Assembly: GCF_009389715.1 (NCBI RefSeq)
Contig: NC_052399.1
Span: 22,267,146 to 22,331,145 of the forward strand
Source: Phoenix dactylifera
Taxonomy: Eukaryota; Streptophyta; Magnoliopsida; Arecales; Arecaceae
Direction: 5' to 3'
DNA length: 64,000 nt
Below are positions 1-10,640 of the stretch, one piece after another (positions within the stretch are counted from its first letter, which is position 1; the number at the start of each line of letters is the position of its first letter). The position numbers were made by a program, and so were the translations under genes. Below the pieces are notes generated by a model that worked only from the letters and a program-made list of their open reading frames with translations, was not told where the DNA came from and did no database searches.

Positions 1-973
1 TTTCTTCTTCTCTTCTCTTTCTTTCTTCTTTCCTTTTCCATCCCGATCCCCTCCTCCTCTTCTCCTCTTTCCCCCCACGAAGCTAGGGGTGAGCTCGGAA
101 GGGCTCGAGATGAGGCCGGCCCGAAGCCGGCGGCGCTGCAGCCAACCGGCTGCACTGGCGGCGGCCGTGGTTCCACCTGCGGTGCCTACGGCGGCTGAGA
201 TCTCTCCTCCTCCACCTCCGGTCGGGGAGATGGGCATGGCCACCCGTCGAGGAGCGGCAAAACCGGCCGAAGCCGGTGGTGCACGCACAGTGCACGGCCG
301 ACACCCGCTGTCGGTCCGATGGCCTCCACGGTGGCCCGAGCCGGTAGCGTCCACGGCCAGTAGGGAGATCCCCTTTGGCTCTCCTTCTCCGATCCTCTCC
401 AGCCAACACCGGTTCCACCTATGGAAATCCGATCGGTCCGAGCCGAGGACTCTTCCGTGCATCAGAGGTAAGTATTCATTTAGGGTTTAGCTCTAGGGTT
501 TAATGGGAAGAGGAAAATCGCAGTCGAGTGGAAGGGGGAAAGGCTAATTCGGCCTAGGCCGTCCATGGCCTTCGATCGACCGATCCAACATTGGATGACG
601 GTCGCTCACAGTGAGATCTTCCCCTTCTTTCCTCTGTTAATCCTTTCCTAGCTAGGTTAAATCTAGCTTAACAGCATGTAAATGGAGGAGTTAGAAGTTT
701 ACCTAGCTCCGAGAAGCCGTGAAGTGTTCCCGGCGAGCTGCTATGTCTGCTCTGGCAGTGTAGTGCGGCGTCGAACTGGCGATCCTTCCTCCTCCGGCGC
801 CACTGCTCCCGATCCAGCTCCTTGCACAGAGGAAAAGAGTGAGGAAGGTAAGGATGGATGATGGAGTCCTCTGTGACTCCATGGGCTTTTATAGCCCTCC
901 ATCAACCTCGGAGGGGTGGGGGACCGCGGCTGTTAGGCAGTTTAACTGCCTCAACAGCTGCGGTTCTCCACCG

Positions 974-1020
974 CCGCCCTGTCAAGGCGGAAGCTGCGGG
1001 TTCGAGCCCCGTCAGTCCCG
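974..1020 (+). pseudogene. trnD-GUC: Partial plastid-type tRNA-Asp(GUC), 3' portion (NUPT-like)
   Basis: These 47 bases match, from memory, the 3' two thirds of plastid trnD-GUC: the anticodon arm with GTC, the variable loop, the T arm (GGGTTCGAGCCCC) and the acceptor 3' strand ending GTCAGTCCCG. The acceptor 5' strand and D arm are absent, so it cannot fold into a whole tRNA. The nuclear tRNA-Asp sequence differs clearly, so a transfer from plastid DNA (or from a plastid-derived mitochondrial copy) is the likely origin. It lies about 80 bp from a minus-strand TATA inside GC-rich repeat DNA. Confidence 0.72.
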
Positions 1021-1325
1021 AACTAGGCAAGGAAATTTTGAGTCATGGATACAGGACCCTTTACATGTAAGACTGAATGTCTGAGTGGGACCTTTCCTCG
1101 TGAATTGCCTTCTTCGAGGCATGATCAGGGGCGGGATTTCACTCTTCAATGGTACGGTACCAGCACGGGCCCTTACTCCCGAAACCACCAGATGGACCGC
1201 CGACTTTGGTCCAAGCCGGTCCATCTGGTCTGGGGTTTACAGTCTTCTTCTCCGGCTCCAACATCAGGATGTTGTCTGACAGAGGCGGCGTCTGCTCCTT
1301 GCTCGAAGAGGTTGTAGAAAGCTCC

Positions 1326-1537
1326 GTCTAAGCACCAGGGGTGTGTCCCGGGGTTGCTCTCCACTAAGGCGGAAGGGAGCGTGGTCTTGGTGGTGGTGGG
1401 GGTGGCAACAGAGTCGCCTGTCTAAGCGCCAAGGATGTATTCCGGTGTTGCTCTCCACTAAGGCGGAAGGGAGCATGGTCTCGGTGGTGGTGGAGGTGGC
1501 AACAGAGTCGGCCCGTCTAAGCGCCAGGGGTGTACGC
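1326..1537. repeat. 94/95-bp tandem repeat, about 2.2 copies
   Basis: Units start at 1326, 1420 and 1515, each with GTCTAAGC followed by CCA and a GGTGT-like block. Later in each full unit comes a shared block TTGCTCTCCACTAAGGCGG and a GGTGGTGG-rich tail ending in GGCAACAGAGTCG. The third unit breaks off after about 20 bp. It lies just 5' of the LINE endonuclease frame, so it may belong to the LINE 5' region. Confidence 0.85.
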
Positions 1538-1651
1538 CACAATTGTGTTGAGGGTGATGGCGGTTGCAAACTCGAGGAGTGGGCCAGCCCAAGATGACGA
1601 GCGGGAGCTTGGGAAGGGAAGTCCGAGTGCAGTGGAGGAGGGTCCTTCTGT

Positions 1652-3680
1652 GTTGAAGATCCTAGTTTGGATTGCAGGGTGGTAAGCCCTCCTTCTCCTC
1701 TACCTTCAAAAGATTGATTCAAGTGCATGACCTAGAGATTTGTTTTCTATGTGAGATGCGGCTATCTAGGAGAAGCCTTCTTTGGATCCAATGTCGGCTT
1801 ACGACGAATTAGAGTTTCTATGCCATTGAATTCTAAGGTCTAGTGGGAGGGATTATTGCTTTATGAAAGCTGGGTATGGCTATTGTGGATGTCTTCTACA
1901 ATTGTACTTTCCGACTTTGGTTGCCGGTGACTTCTAACTGCCTCCAAGGGCTCGGGAGAAGAAGGGTGACAAGGGCTACACGGACAAACTCGAAATTAGG
2001 GAATTCCATGACATTATTGGGGCCAATGGGTTGGTTGATCTTTGCTTATCTAGTTCGAGGTTTACTTTGTACAACAATTAATTTGGCAGTGCTAGAGTTT
2101 GGGAGAGGATTGACAGGGCTCTAGCCACAGCGAGTTGGATCCAACAATTTTCCACTTACCAAGTTCATAATCTTCCTCAAATTGCCTTTGATCATTGTCC
2201 ATTATTGATTAGTACTGCCTCCGACCCCAATCACCACAACATGTTCCGCTTCGAGAAGTTATGGATATCCTACCTGCAGTCTTGGGACAGTGCTCGTGGT
2301 GCCTGGGGGGTTCTGGTGCAGAGGATGCTATGCGGAGGGTTTCCAATAAATTGGAGCTCACCAAGCGGAGGTTGCAGTGATGGAACTGAGAGGTGGTGGG
2401 CAATATCTTCAAGTGCCTGGACGAGGTGGAAGCATCTATTAATGTCCTTTAGGGGAGAGAGGATAGTGTTTGTCTATGGATGAGCTAGTTGATCTTCGAG
2501 GAAAGCTTTCTATGCATCACTCCTTACTGCGGCAGCACGAAGTCTTCTAGCGGCAGAAGTCGAGGATTCAGTGGTTTAGGATGGGGATAGGAATATCAGG
2601 TTTTTCCATCAGTCGACTGTCATCAGAAGACAGAGGAATCTCGTTCGATCCTTGAGAAATGACACTGGGCAGAGAGTGGAGGAAGGAGTGATCAAACAGG
2701 TGATGTTCGACTTTTTCAGATCCAGGTGGACCGGGGATCGAAGTCGAAAAGTTGTCTTCAATCATGTCCTTTTTCAATGTGGTAGAGCTAAGTGGGCGTA
2801 GAGATTGACCGATATCCTGCCGAGGGTTCATCGCACGATGATCTCAACTGATGTTTTCCTCCATAGGTTGAGGAGGTGGCCAGTCACACCTCACTCCAGA
2901 CCTGGGGCGATCATGGCTGCTTATGTTGCTTATTATATTTGGATGATTAGGAACGCCCAAATCTTCAGAGAGAGCAGTTTACCGCCTAGGCTAGTCTTGG
3001 AGCGGGCTCGAGTGCAGACTCCTTAGATCATCCATGTAGGTCCTTTTGAAGAGCCTTTGACAGCTCAGGACATTTGAGACTCTACTTAAACTTTTGTAGC
3101 GTCTCGGACAATGTTTATTAGTTGGGAGCCCCCACTTACAAGTTTTGTCAAGGTCAACTTCAATGGATGCATGATGGATGGTGGCAAGAGGGGTGGTACG
3201 AAATTTGTGATCAAAAACTTGTGATGACAAGCCTAACACTAGAGTGGTGGTTGCTAGAGGGAGCCCAATATTAGACATCTCGGTCCCTGGGGAGGAGTTG
3301 AGGGCAGCCTAGGCTAGCCTTGCGCATACTCGGCATGTGTTGAGAGCCAACACCATTTTGCTGGAGCGACTTGGCCACATTGGTCGGCTGGATCCAGGGG
3401 CATACTATGGAAGTTCAGCACCACCCCCAGCTTCGGGACATTTGGAGCTTGGTTAGTAAGAGCATCTTCTTCGGGGCAAGGCATAAGATACAGGGAGGCG
3501 AACGGAGCTGCGGACTAGATGACTTCTTTCGTGGTGGATCACTCAGGTGGGGTCTTCTAAACGTACGGGTGAGGTGAAGCTGCCGAGGGCACTGCGTGAC
3601 CTATTGCTTTCTAATTTTTTTGAATGTATTCATACGAAATTACTATGAATCGACCGTTGGAGCAAAAAAATAAATAAATC
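1652..3680 (+). mobile_element. Plant L1-type LINE ORF2 remnant with most of the reverse transcriptase deleted
   Basis: Conceptual translation in shifting frames gives an L1-type endonuclease: a start resembling LKILVW near 1652, ICFLCEMRLS near 1737, VAGDF near 1922, GANGLVDLC near 2020 and ARVWERIDRA near 2090. It continues into the start of the RT region (FFHQSTVIRRQRN near 2597, FFRSRWTGD near 2711). Near 2755 the frame jumps straight to the zinc-binding region after RT (HVLFQCGRAKW) and the linker AAYVAYYIWMIRNAQIF, then RNase H (FVKVNFNG near 3145, YREANGAAD near 3490). An A-rich tail near 3665-3680 marks the 3' end. Stops and frameshifts are scattered throughout, so the element is dead. 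The central RT with its YADD site is missing, an internal deletion of perhaps 1.5-2 kb judged by family length. Confidence 0.82.
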
Positions 3681-3713
3681 AAAGCCTACTTAGAGATAGA
3701 GATAGAGATAGAA

Positions 3714-3715
<2 letters not shown>

Positions 3716-3766
<51 letters not shown>
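3716..3766. repeat. (GA)n microsatellite
   Basis: About 25 uninterrupted GA units, preceded by degenerate GATAGA units and followed at 3881-3898 by a short TC run on the same strand. Confidence 0.97.
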
Positions 3767-3769
<3 letters not shown>

Positions 3770-4792
3770 GGGCCATGATCCCTGGATATGCATGCGTCCT
3801 TTTTAAAGCTGGACTGTTGGACATACTCGATCATGAAGCCCTCCAGCTTGTACATTTGATAATGAATTTTTTGCACTCTTTCTCTCTCTCTCTCTCTCCT
3901 CTCTTCTTCCTCTAAGCTGACGAGTGATGCACACACCCCATACGTATGGACTTTAGCGATCGCACAAACTTAATGCGGCCTCTCGAATCACGGGAACGTT
4001 ATCTAAGGAACTTGAAGCTGGCGATATGTTCATCGGTCTACGTCAATGCAAGCTTGCCATAAGCTTTCCACGTCTCCATTTGATTTATTGGATATTTATC
4101 TCCTGCAATTTAGCTGGCCGAGTAACAAATATCTCCAGGGTCTCATTAGTTACTTTGCCATGGGCTGCCTGTTTGTTTGGAAGTGGTAACTTCGAATGAG
4201 TTGAACAATGGTCTTCAAGCAGTTAAATTGCTAGTACACTGGCATTTTTGGCCTCTGTGGGATCACGAGAGCTGCAGCTCGCCTAATTTGGCTTGTATGG
4301 ATGGAAGCATGTGGTTTTGTGGGAGAAAGGGGGGTCCCTTGAAAGAAGATTGGGCAAGGTTGGGTGCTGAGGCTATTGGCGGAGAAATTATTAGATGGAT
4401 CAAATCCGGTGGACCACTCCAAATTACGGGGCACATGTACATGTACAGCGAATAATAGAATGAATTCTCACCCTTGCTTTGATCTTGAATTGTGCAAATA
4501 GAAGATCGGAATAACGTGGCGAGTGATTATTGGAGTGGTCCACCTATTTTTATATAATAATAAAAACTATCCTAGAGGGCCATCTTGTCAAAATCCCTTC
4601 GTGCGAGCCTTTTTTTCCAAATCTTTACAGAATTCCTAATTGAGTTCTTGGAATGGACTGCGAGGTTGCAGGTAGAGATATTTCTTTTATCAATCTCTTT
4701 TATGCTTTGTGGCGTCTTATCGTCTAGTCACGTGAACGCCTTCTAAGGCCCTTCTCTTTCTCTTTTTGTGCTTTCACTTCCTTTCTTTTCCT
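3767..4792. other. Intergenic, upstream region of the GATA gene
   Basis: No gene recognised. A 92-codon open frame (4177-4455, +) has no familiar domain and is probably chance. The last 100 bp are pyrimidine-rich and lead into a TATA box, so the right end is the proximal promoter of the GATA gene. Confidence 0.5.
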
Positions 4793-4799
4793 TATAAAA
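4793..4799 (+). promoter_or_regulatory. TATA box of the GATA gene
   Basis: TATAAAA lies 159 bp upstream of the ATG at 4958, on the gene strand and preceded by a pyrimidine-rich tract. The spacing implies a 5' UTR of about 130 bases that includes the CT microsatellite. Confidence 0.6.
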
Positions 4800-4918
4800 G
4801 GAATCTAGACCCCATCCCACCCTGGCTTATTAATCCTAGATACTAGTTACTCAATAGTTAGCCTTTTAACACCTTCCTCTAGTCCCCTCATCCATTCCCT
4901 ACCCATATCTATAGCCTT

Positions 4919-4919
<1 letters not shown>

Positions 4920-4954
<35 letters not shown>
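4920..4954. repeat. (CT)n microsatellite in the GATA 5' UTR
   Basis: About 17 CT units ending three bases before the ATG at 4958. CT/GA tracts in plant 5' leaders can bind GAGA-binding (BBR/BPC) proteins; that role is inference here. Confidence 0.95.
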
Positions 4955-4957
<3 letters not shown>

Positions 4958-4959
<2 letters not shown>

Positions 4960-6111
4960 GTCTCTATTCTTTATGAACCAATTTTCTCCTATCCCTCTGG
5001 CAGAGGGAGATCAAGATCAGAGCCACCTTACTCCGTTCACTCTAGCAAGTGCCCCTTCTTCATGCTCATGTCCCATTCTCTTGAACACTTCACAAGAACG
5101 AGGAGGAAACAATGGAGATCATCACCTTCTGCAGCAAGAGGTAATTAGGAATTTCCGTATCCAATATTAAAATTCATGTGATATGGTCTATTCAATATAA
5201 TTCATGTGTGATCTAGTCTATCTGATAAACTAGTGAAAAGTGCAATGACTTTTGATTAGTCTATAATTTTTCCATCTCCTTTTCCATTGACAGCCCAAGG
5301 AGCATCTGTTCATCAGTAAATCAAGCGATCGCCAGGTCACATTTCCAACCGACTGCAACAATAACAACAATACCAACGAGGAATTTTCTCATGATCGATG
5401 CGTTAGTCAGGAAGATCTGCATGGCCCCAGTAACTGGATGTCTTCCAAGATGCGGTTTATGAGGAAGATGATGAATTCCGATCATGTCAGCAAACCAAGA
5501 AGAAACATGCAAGCACTTCAAGATCAAGTTCGGGCTAACCAAGACAGAAGCACAAGCAGCAGCAGCAGCAGCAGCAGCTATTCTCCGAGTGGTATCATCA
5601 GAGTGTGCTCGGACTGCAACACCACAAAGACCCCTTTGTGGAGGAGTGGTCCTCGCGGTCCTAAGGTATCCACCTCCCTCTCCTCCCATTGGTCAATCTA
5701 GCTATCTTTATCTCCAATTCTTTTTCTGTTTTTTTTTTCTTTCTTTCTTTTGACATAACATCCAGTTTCTTGCTGTACCGCATGGTGCAGTCTCTTTGTA
5801 ATGCCTGTGGAATAAGGCAAAGGAAGGCGCGACGAGCCATGGATACAGCAGCTGCAAGTGGAGGAATAATCCCTAGAGAAGCACCCAGTAAGATGAGAAA
5901 AGAGAAGAACTCAGATGTTGATCGCACCTTACCATTCAAGAAACGGTGCAAGATCGCCACCACCGCCACTGCTACTCAAAAGAATCTATGTTTTGATGAT
6001 GTTCTGATAAGTTTAGGTAATAGTTCGGCGGTCCACCGAGTCTTCCCACAGGATGAGAGGGATGCAGCGCTCCTGCTGATGGCTCTATCTTGGGGCATCA
6101 TTTGCAGTTGA
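4958..6111 (+). CDS. B-class GATA transcription factor with LLM domain (GNC/CGA1-like)
   Basis: Exons 4958-5140, 5294-5665 and 5791-6111 join in phase into 291 residues; both introns are GT-AG. A single class IV zinc finger, C-X2-C-X18-C-X2-C, spans residues 166-191 (Cys 166, 169, 188, 191) and contains TPLWRSGPRGPK. The second intron cuts the finger loop after PK, and a basic tail QRKARRAM follows. The C-terminus (DERDAALLLMALSWG, residues 273-287) is the LLM domain that marks the GNC/CGA1 (GATA21/22) group. The conserved block WMSSKMRFMRKMM lies upstream of a poly-Ser run. Known relatives are nuclear regulators of greening, chloroplast development, nitrogen and cytokinin responses. The ATG follows the CT tract and is preceded by a TATA box. 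Exact orthology (GNC or CGA1) cannot be fixed from this. Confidence 0.92.
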
Positions 6112-6265
6112 TCATTGGCTTATCTTCTTTTTGTTTTCTTCTTTTCCCATCAAGTAATTTTTCTTGCTCTAGTGGGATCAGCGTGTACGTGCTTGTGGAA
6201 TAAGAATAGGATGCCGCAAAGACTGTAAGTTTATGAAAAGCAAAATTTTCCACCAAGCTTGATGG

Positions 6266-6267
<2 letters not shown>

Positions 6268-6357
<90 letters not shown>

Positions 6358-6430
6358 GTATATATGTATATATATATATATGTATATATATATGTATATA
6401 TATATGTATATATATATGTATATATATATG

Positions 6431-6476
<46 letters not shown>

Positions 6477-6489
6477 GTATATATATATT
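6268..6489. repeat. AT microsatellite with interspersed TATG units
   Basis: About 220 bp of (TA)n, 3' of the GATA gene. Single G substitutions at fairly regular 8-12 bp spacing give TATATATG periods. The open frames through it (repeated Tyr-Ile) are artefacts of the repeat. Confidence 0.97.
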
Positions 6490-9400
6490 TGCTGCGAGAG
6501 GGGATCGGAGGAGGGGGTCCGTGAAGCATTGAGGTAGCATTTGATGTTTACTTCTTCAATTTTATATCATATCAGGCTTCTCTACTTGATTCATTATCGT
6601 TAGTATTACTTTGACTTATTATAATTTATTTTTGATACATATCTTAATATCTTTCAGAGAGTGTATACTTAAACGAAGCAGAATTGAGGAAAGATTCATG
6701 TAGCTGATCCCAATTAGTTTAGGATTAAAATTTTATGGAGTTGAATTGTGTTGAATGTAATTTGCTTGTACTTTTTTTTTTCGGAAAAGGAAAAAAAATA
6801 TCCTAAACATTATGGCTTTCTATAGTAGCTAATGATGAAGGCGTTTGAGGCACTGGAAGCCCAGGTATATCATTTCATAGTTCTAGCGTACCATTCTTAA
6901 TTTATACTATTAAATAAGGCACGGAATGATGTACATTAGGTACTATTCTATATAACCAACAAAGCTCAGGCCCACTGACGACAGAAGTTAGTATCTGTAT
7001 GAGAGCTCGTCAACATATGCCCAGAATCAAATGATGGGTTTAACTATAATATAATCACTATATCAACATTATACTGCAATCCATTGCTGTCATGAAACTT
7101 TAATCAAGCCTAAAACTTTTTATTGTGACAAAACCAAGCTCATTGTTGGTAAATTTTAGATGTTTGAATGCTCCAGGCTAGACTGCACTCTCTGTACCTT
7201 CTGGTAAGAGCACTGGGCCACTGGCATCCAAAATTTGGGTGCCATGATCTGGTCTAATACTCTGGATGGTTAATTATATAAATCTTGGACTAACGAAATT
7301 TAGTGAACCAATATCTCGATTTTATTTTCAGCCATGACGTGTAATTAACTGGAAAATTGTTTCTCCAAGCCTAACACGTCCTTATCAGGGGAAAATTGAT
7401 GAAACAATTCGTCGAGGTGTTTCAAGTACCTGATTGATACTAACCTAGTTATACACTAGGATGAAATTCGTCGGTGTTCTAATCTGGTTTTGTCTAGAGA
7501 TGGTGTAAATATATGTTAAATATCGGGTATGGGAGTCGTGGTGCTAAATTTTTATATCTTCATATTTCTCAAATAGAATTGTAGCCTTAGCTACAAGTAA
7601 TTAGTTGTTAGCCATATCTTTATTATTACACGCTCCCTCGCAAGCCCTAAAACTTATGTTGGTCATAGAAGGGGCAAATCGACTTTTGTTCATATTTTAG
7701 GTGTTGCTCACCCTTAAATTTTTGAAGCCTCATAACTTTGTATAACAATCACCTAAGGGTCATTTGTACGCCTTTATTATATCAATCTCCAGCATGCACA
7801 GTGATAAGCCTCACTTTGCATTGATGATCCGTTGACACAATTACAATTTCAAACCAAGGTAATATATTTCCAAAATGAAGAAACCTCGAGTTCGAGCCGA
7901 ATACCTGCAATTGCTTCTTTACCACTTCTTCTGACATGCGAATAACTAACTAATTGCTAGAATCGCATAAACTTGGAAATGGGGAATTGATAACCTATCT
8001 ATGGATCTTGTGGCATACTCTACAAGATTAGTAAAAATTAATTTCAGATAGTTTTCCAAATTTACGGCAGATGCAAAGTGATGATGTAAGGGCCATCGTA
8101 GCCATAAATTTCTCATGATCAATATAATACCAAGAAAGCTTTGATTGGCTTAGCATGATGTACAAATATGTAGTTTGTCCAAGAAGGTAACTCCAAGGAA
8201 GATAGCGAATGAACCAAAAGCGAACACCATCAGAGGGAGGCCCAAGTAGCTGTAGATGTCTCGTGTCCCTATCAGTAAGTTCTCGATAACATTTCTCTCT
8301 TTTCCAGCCAATGGAACGGCGATCGAGCTCAAGCGTAGGCTCTGGAAGCAGATACCAAGTGCATGGTAGTAGGAATGACACGAGGCGTTCGGAAATCCAG
8401 CATAGAATTTAATCAAGGTTTATCCAGCCAATCAACTTTTTGCCGTATACTTCCAATTTATCTCATATCTTACATGCAAATAGCCGGCTCTTAGCATAGC
8501 AAGGAAGATAATGTTCGATTATTTAGATGGTCAGGTGAACATGTGGAGGTCTCAAAACCACAAATAGCAAGGATGAGAGCCATTTCGCTGTCACACACAG
8601 AGAGTAGCTACAAAAAGTTCTTGAAAGCTAGCCCGAGCTACGTACTTCAAATTAAATATGAAGTCTATGACCGAACGGCATCTAGCTTAGACTAGTTCTG
8701 GATCACCCTTGTGCACGTAGCCAGCACCTTGATCCTATATAAGGCCTAAAATGAGAGGCTAACAAGCTTGCTAAGCTTTTTTGCTTGTCTGCATTGGCCC
8801 ATGAAGATGATATATATTTCCTTCCTTAATTCAAGAACTCCAAAGAAGACTGGTCCTTTTTTTTTTTTTTTTTTTGTCGTCGCAACCTTTGACAATCGAG
8901 CATTATGATACGCATCGTTCATGACCGAACGGAGAATCTAGTCTGGATGTCAAGGACAGCATATCAACAGTTGATTGGTCCCCTTAGAAGACCTTGATGT
9001 GTTCAAAGCTGTCCTACGTTGTATACACACATTAACTGCCATCCCTTATTGAAGCTTTAAAACGTATTGTCTAGAATATCATTCCTTTTTTCTTTTTTTT
9101 TTCCTTTTCTCTTTTTGGTTGAGGGATGGGGGATATATATAAATTCATAGGAAAGATGGAATTACTACTATATATAGGTGTCAAACACTTGAGAAACTTG
9201 TCTCAAGAGTTGAACGTAGAACTACTCTAGAATGCAATTAGCCTTGGTTCCTATAGCATTATCATATCAGTAGTCTAAATGTGCATCAAGGAACAAGAAG
9301 GGATATTACGAACCACGAAAATGCCCATAAAACATTTTTTAAAACATCGAGCATGGGTGTTCGACCATAAGCTTACATGAAATATAACTCAACTGATTAA

Positions 9401-10190
9401 TATTTGGCTGAGAAAAGAAAGAAGAAAGGAAATGACGAACAGCAGGATTCGGGAGAACTAGTTCCATTATTTATATACTTTGCTTCTTTTTTCAAAAGAA
9501 GAGAACATCTATTTCTCTAGTCTCCAAAATCAATAACGGATCATCCAATATGGAATGGAAACATTATCGGTTGAATTATTCTTACTGTCGAGTTTACTTA
9601 GAATAACTTTAGCAGAGACCCTCTCTAATTTGGGGGTGAAGTGGCACGTATGAGATCCACATGTTGCATGCTGCGCTGCTCATGTACCATGTGGGGCATG
9701 ACCATTGTATCATGCATGGATGGCCATGATTGATCAAACCGCCCTCTCCAGTCCAATGTCGAACTGAAGTGGATATGAATTCACCACATTCAGTTTTCAT
9801 CAAAAAAAGAAAAAGGCAAAAAAAGAGAATCCATTACATATAGTGGGTTTGGGACCTGCTTTGCAGCCTCAAGGCAAGCCCAGGTCCAAAAGCTATGCTC
9901 TCTAGTCCCCAGACTCTGGGTCAAGTTCTTTTCAGATCTTCATCGATGATCTTAAAGATGATAGAAACTGTACGGAAAAAGGGAGGAAAAGATGCATTGC
10001 GTCACTGAAGAGAGATAGATGCCTCTGAGGTTGACAAAGACTAAGCAATCATAGCCATTATGCTAGGATACTAACAGCTCAGGGAATTTGCTGTCCCAAG
10101 AAATCGATCGCAAAGGCAAGGGAATCCCCTAATAAAGAGACTTAAATGAAAGCCATAAATCCGCTCCAACTTCCCAAGCCCAAGACCTTG
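6490..10190. other. Intergenic, no gene seen
   Basis: AT-rich DNA with T and A runs (a 20-base T run near 8856-8876) and no coding exon I can support. A minus-strand frame at 8150-8416 contains hydrophobic stretches, but it has no recognised family and no supporting splice structure. The motif TGACCGAACGG occurs twice (near 8669 and 8920) with weak flanking similarity. Confidence 0.5.
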
Positions 10191-10640
10191 TTGTTGCACA
10201 GATTTATGGACTCCATCCAACTTCGTCCCATGCCATTTGGCTGGTCAGAATATATTATTTAAATTTTTTTATTTTATATAAATATCTAAAATCTATCGAT
10301 GAAAACTAAATATATATCTGTACAGATTTTCACATGTCCTAATATTCTAATGAATCCGTACTACTGTATTCTTTAGTTCACATAAGCTATGGGCTAGATT
10401 GATTCTGATACTATTTGTAACAACTTAGGATCTCATCCAGGATGGCTAACTAAAATGTATTATTTGGATTTCTTAATTCTGTATAAGTATCTAAGATCTA
10501 TCCAGCAAATAACTAATGTGGGACTAAACACACGCCTGCACGGATCCTCACGTTGTTATTGCAGGGATATATGGACTTTGTCCAAGTTCATCCCATGCCC
10601 CATTACATCATTATTTATGCCACCATCTCTTGCCCCCCTA
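10190..10640 (-). mobile_element. LTR-type retroelement remnant (TRIM-like), degraded
   Basis: Read on the minus strand, a sequence resembling the initiator-Met primer-binding site (rc of ATTCTGATACTATTT, near 10401-10415) abuts an LTR-like end at 10416 (TG on the plus strand). Two blocks are shared in diverged form between 10193-10335 and 10441-10607, as expected of decayed terminal repeats or of a partial duplication. No coding domain is present. Old and broken; exact ends not resolved. Confidence 0.4.

Larger units (their letters stand above)
1..1651. other. GC-rich repeat-like region, no gene recognised
   Basis: GC-rich DNA unlike the AT-rich flanks further right, opening with a pyrimidine-rich tract. 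Short open frames occur but none has a recognisable domain. A good splice-donor-like AG|GTAAGT lies near 468. On the minus strand a TATAAAA motif (887-893) is followed by a GC-rich leader, which resembles the U3/R part of an LTR. The stretch could therefore be old LTR or leader sequence, or 5' sequence of the LINE that starts at 1652. The plastid-like tRNA piece and the tandem repeat inside it are listed separately. Treated as fossil repeat DNA; family not determined. Confidence 0.35.

Noticed and set aside
89-490. 133-codon frame in the first 500 bases with a splice-donor-like end
   Set aside because: Composition (Arg/Ala/Pro) reflects GC-rich repeat DNA; no domain and no partner exon.
974-1020. 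Functional tRNA-Asp gene or primer-binding site
   Set aside because: Acceptor 5' strand and D arm are missing, and no LTR end abuts it with the TGG expected of a primer-binding site.
1264-1728. 154-codon minus-strand frame
   Set aside because: It is opened by the 94/95-bp tandem repeat, and the LINE endonuclease reads on the other strand over its right end.
3679-3936. Leu-Ser-rich frame
   Set aside because: Pure translation of the GA/CT microsatellite.
6178-6540. Tyr-Ile repeat proteins on both strands
   Set aside because: Artefacts of the AT microsatellite.
8028-8416. Minus-strand frames with hydrophobic stretches
   Set aside because: No family match, two overlapping frames, no splice support.
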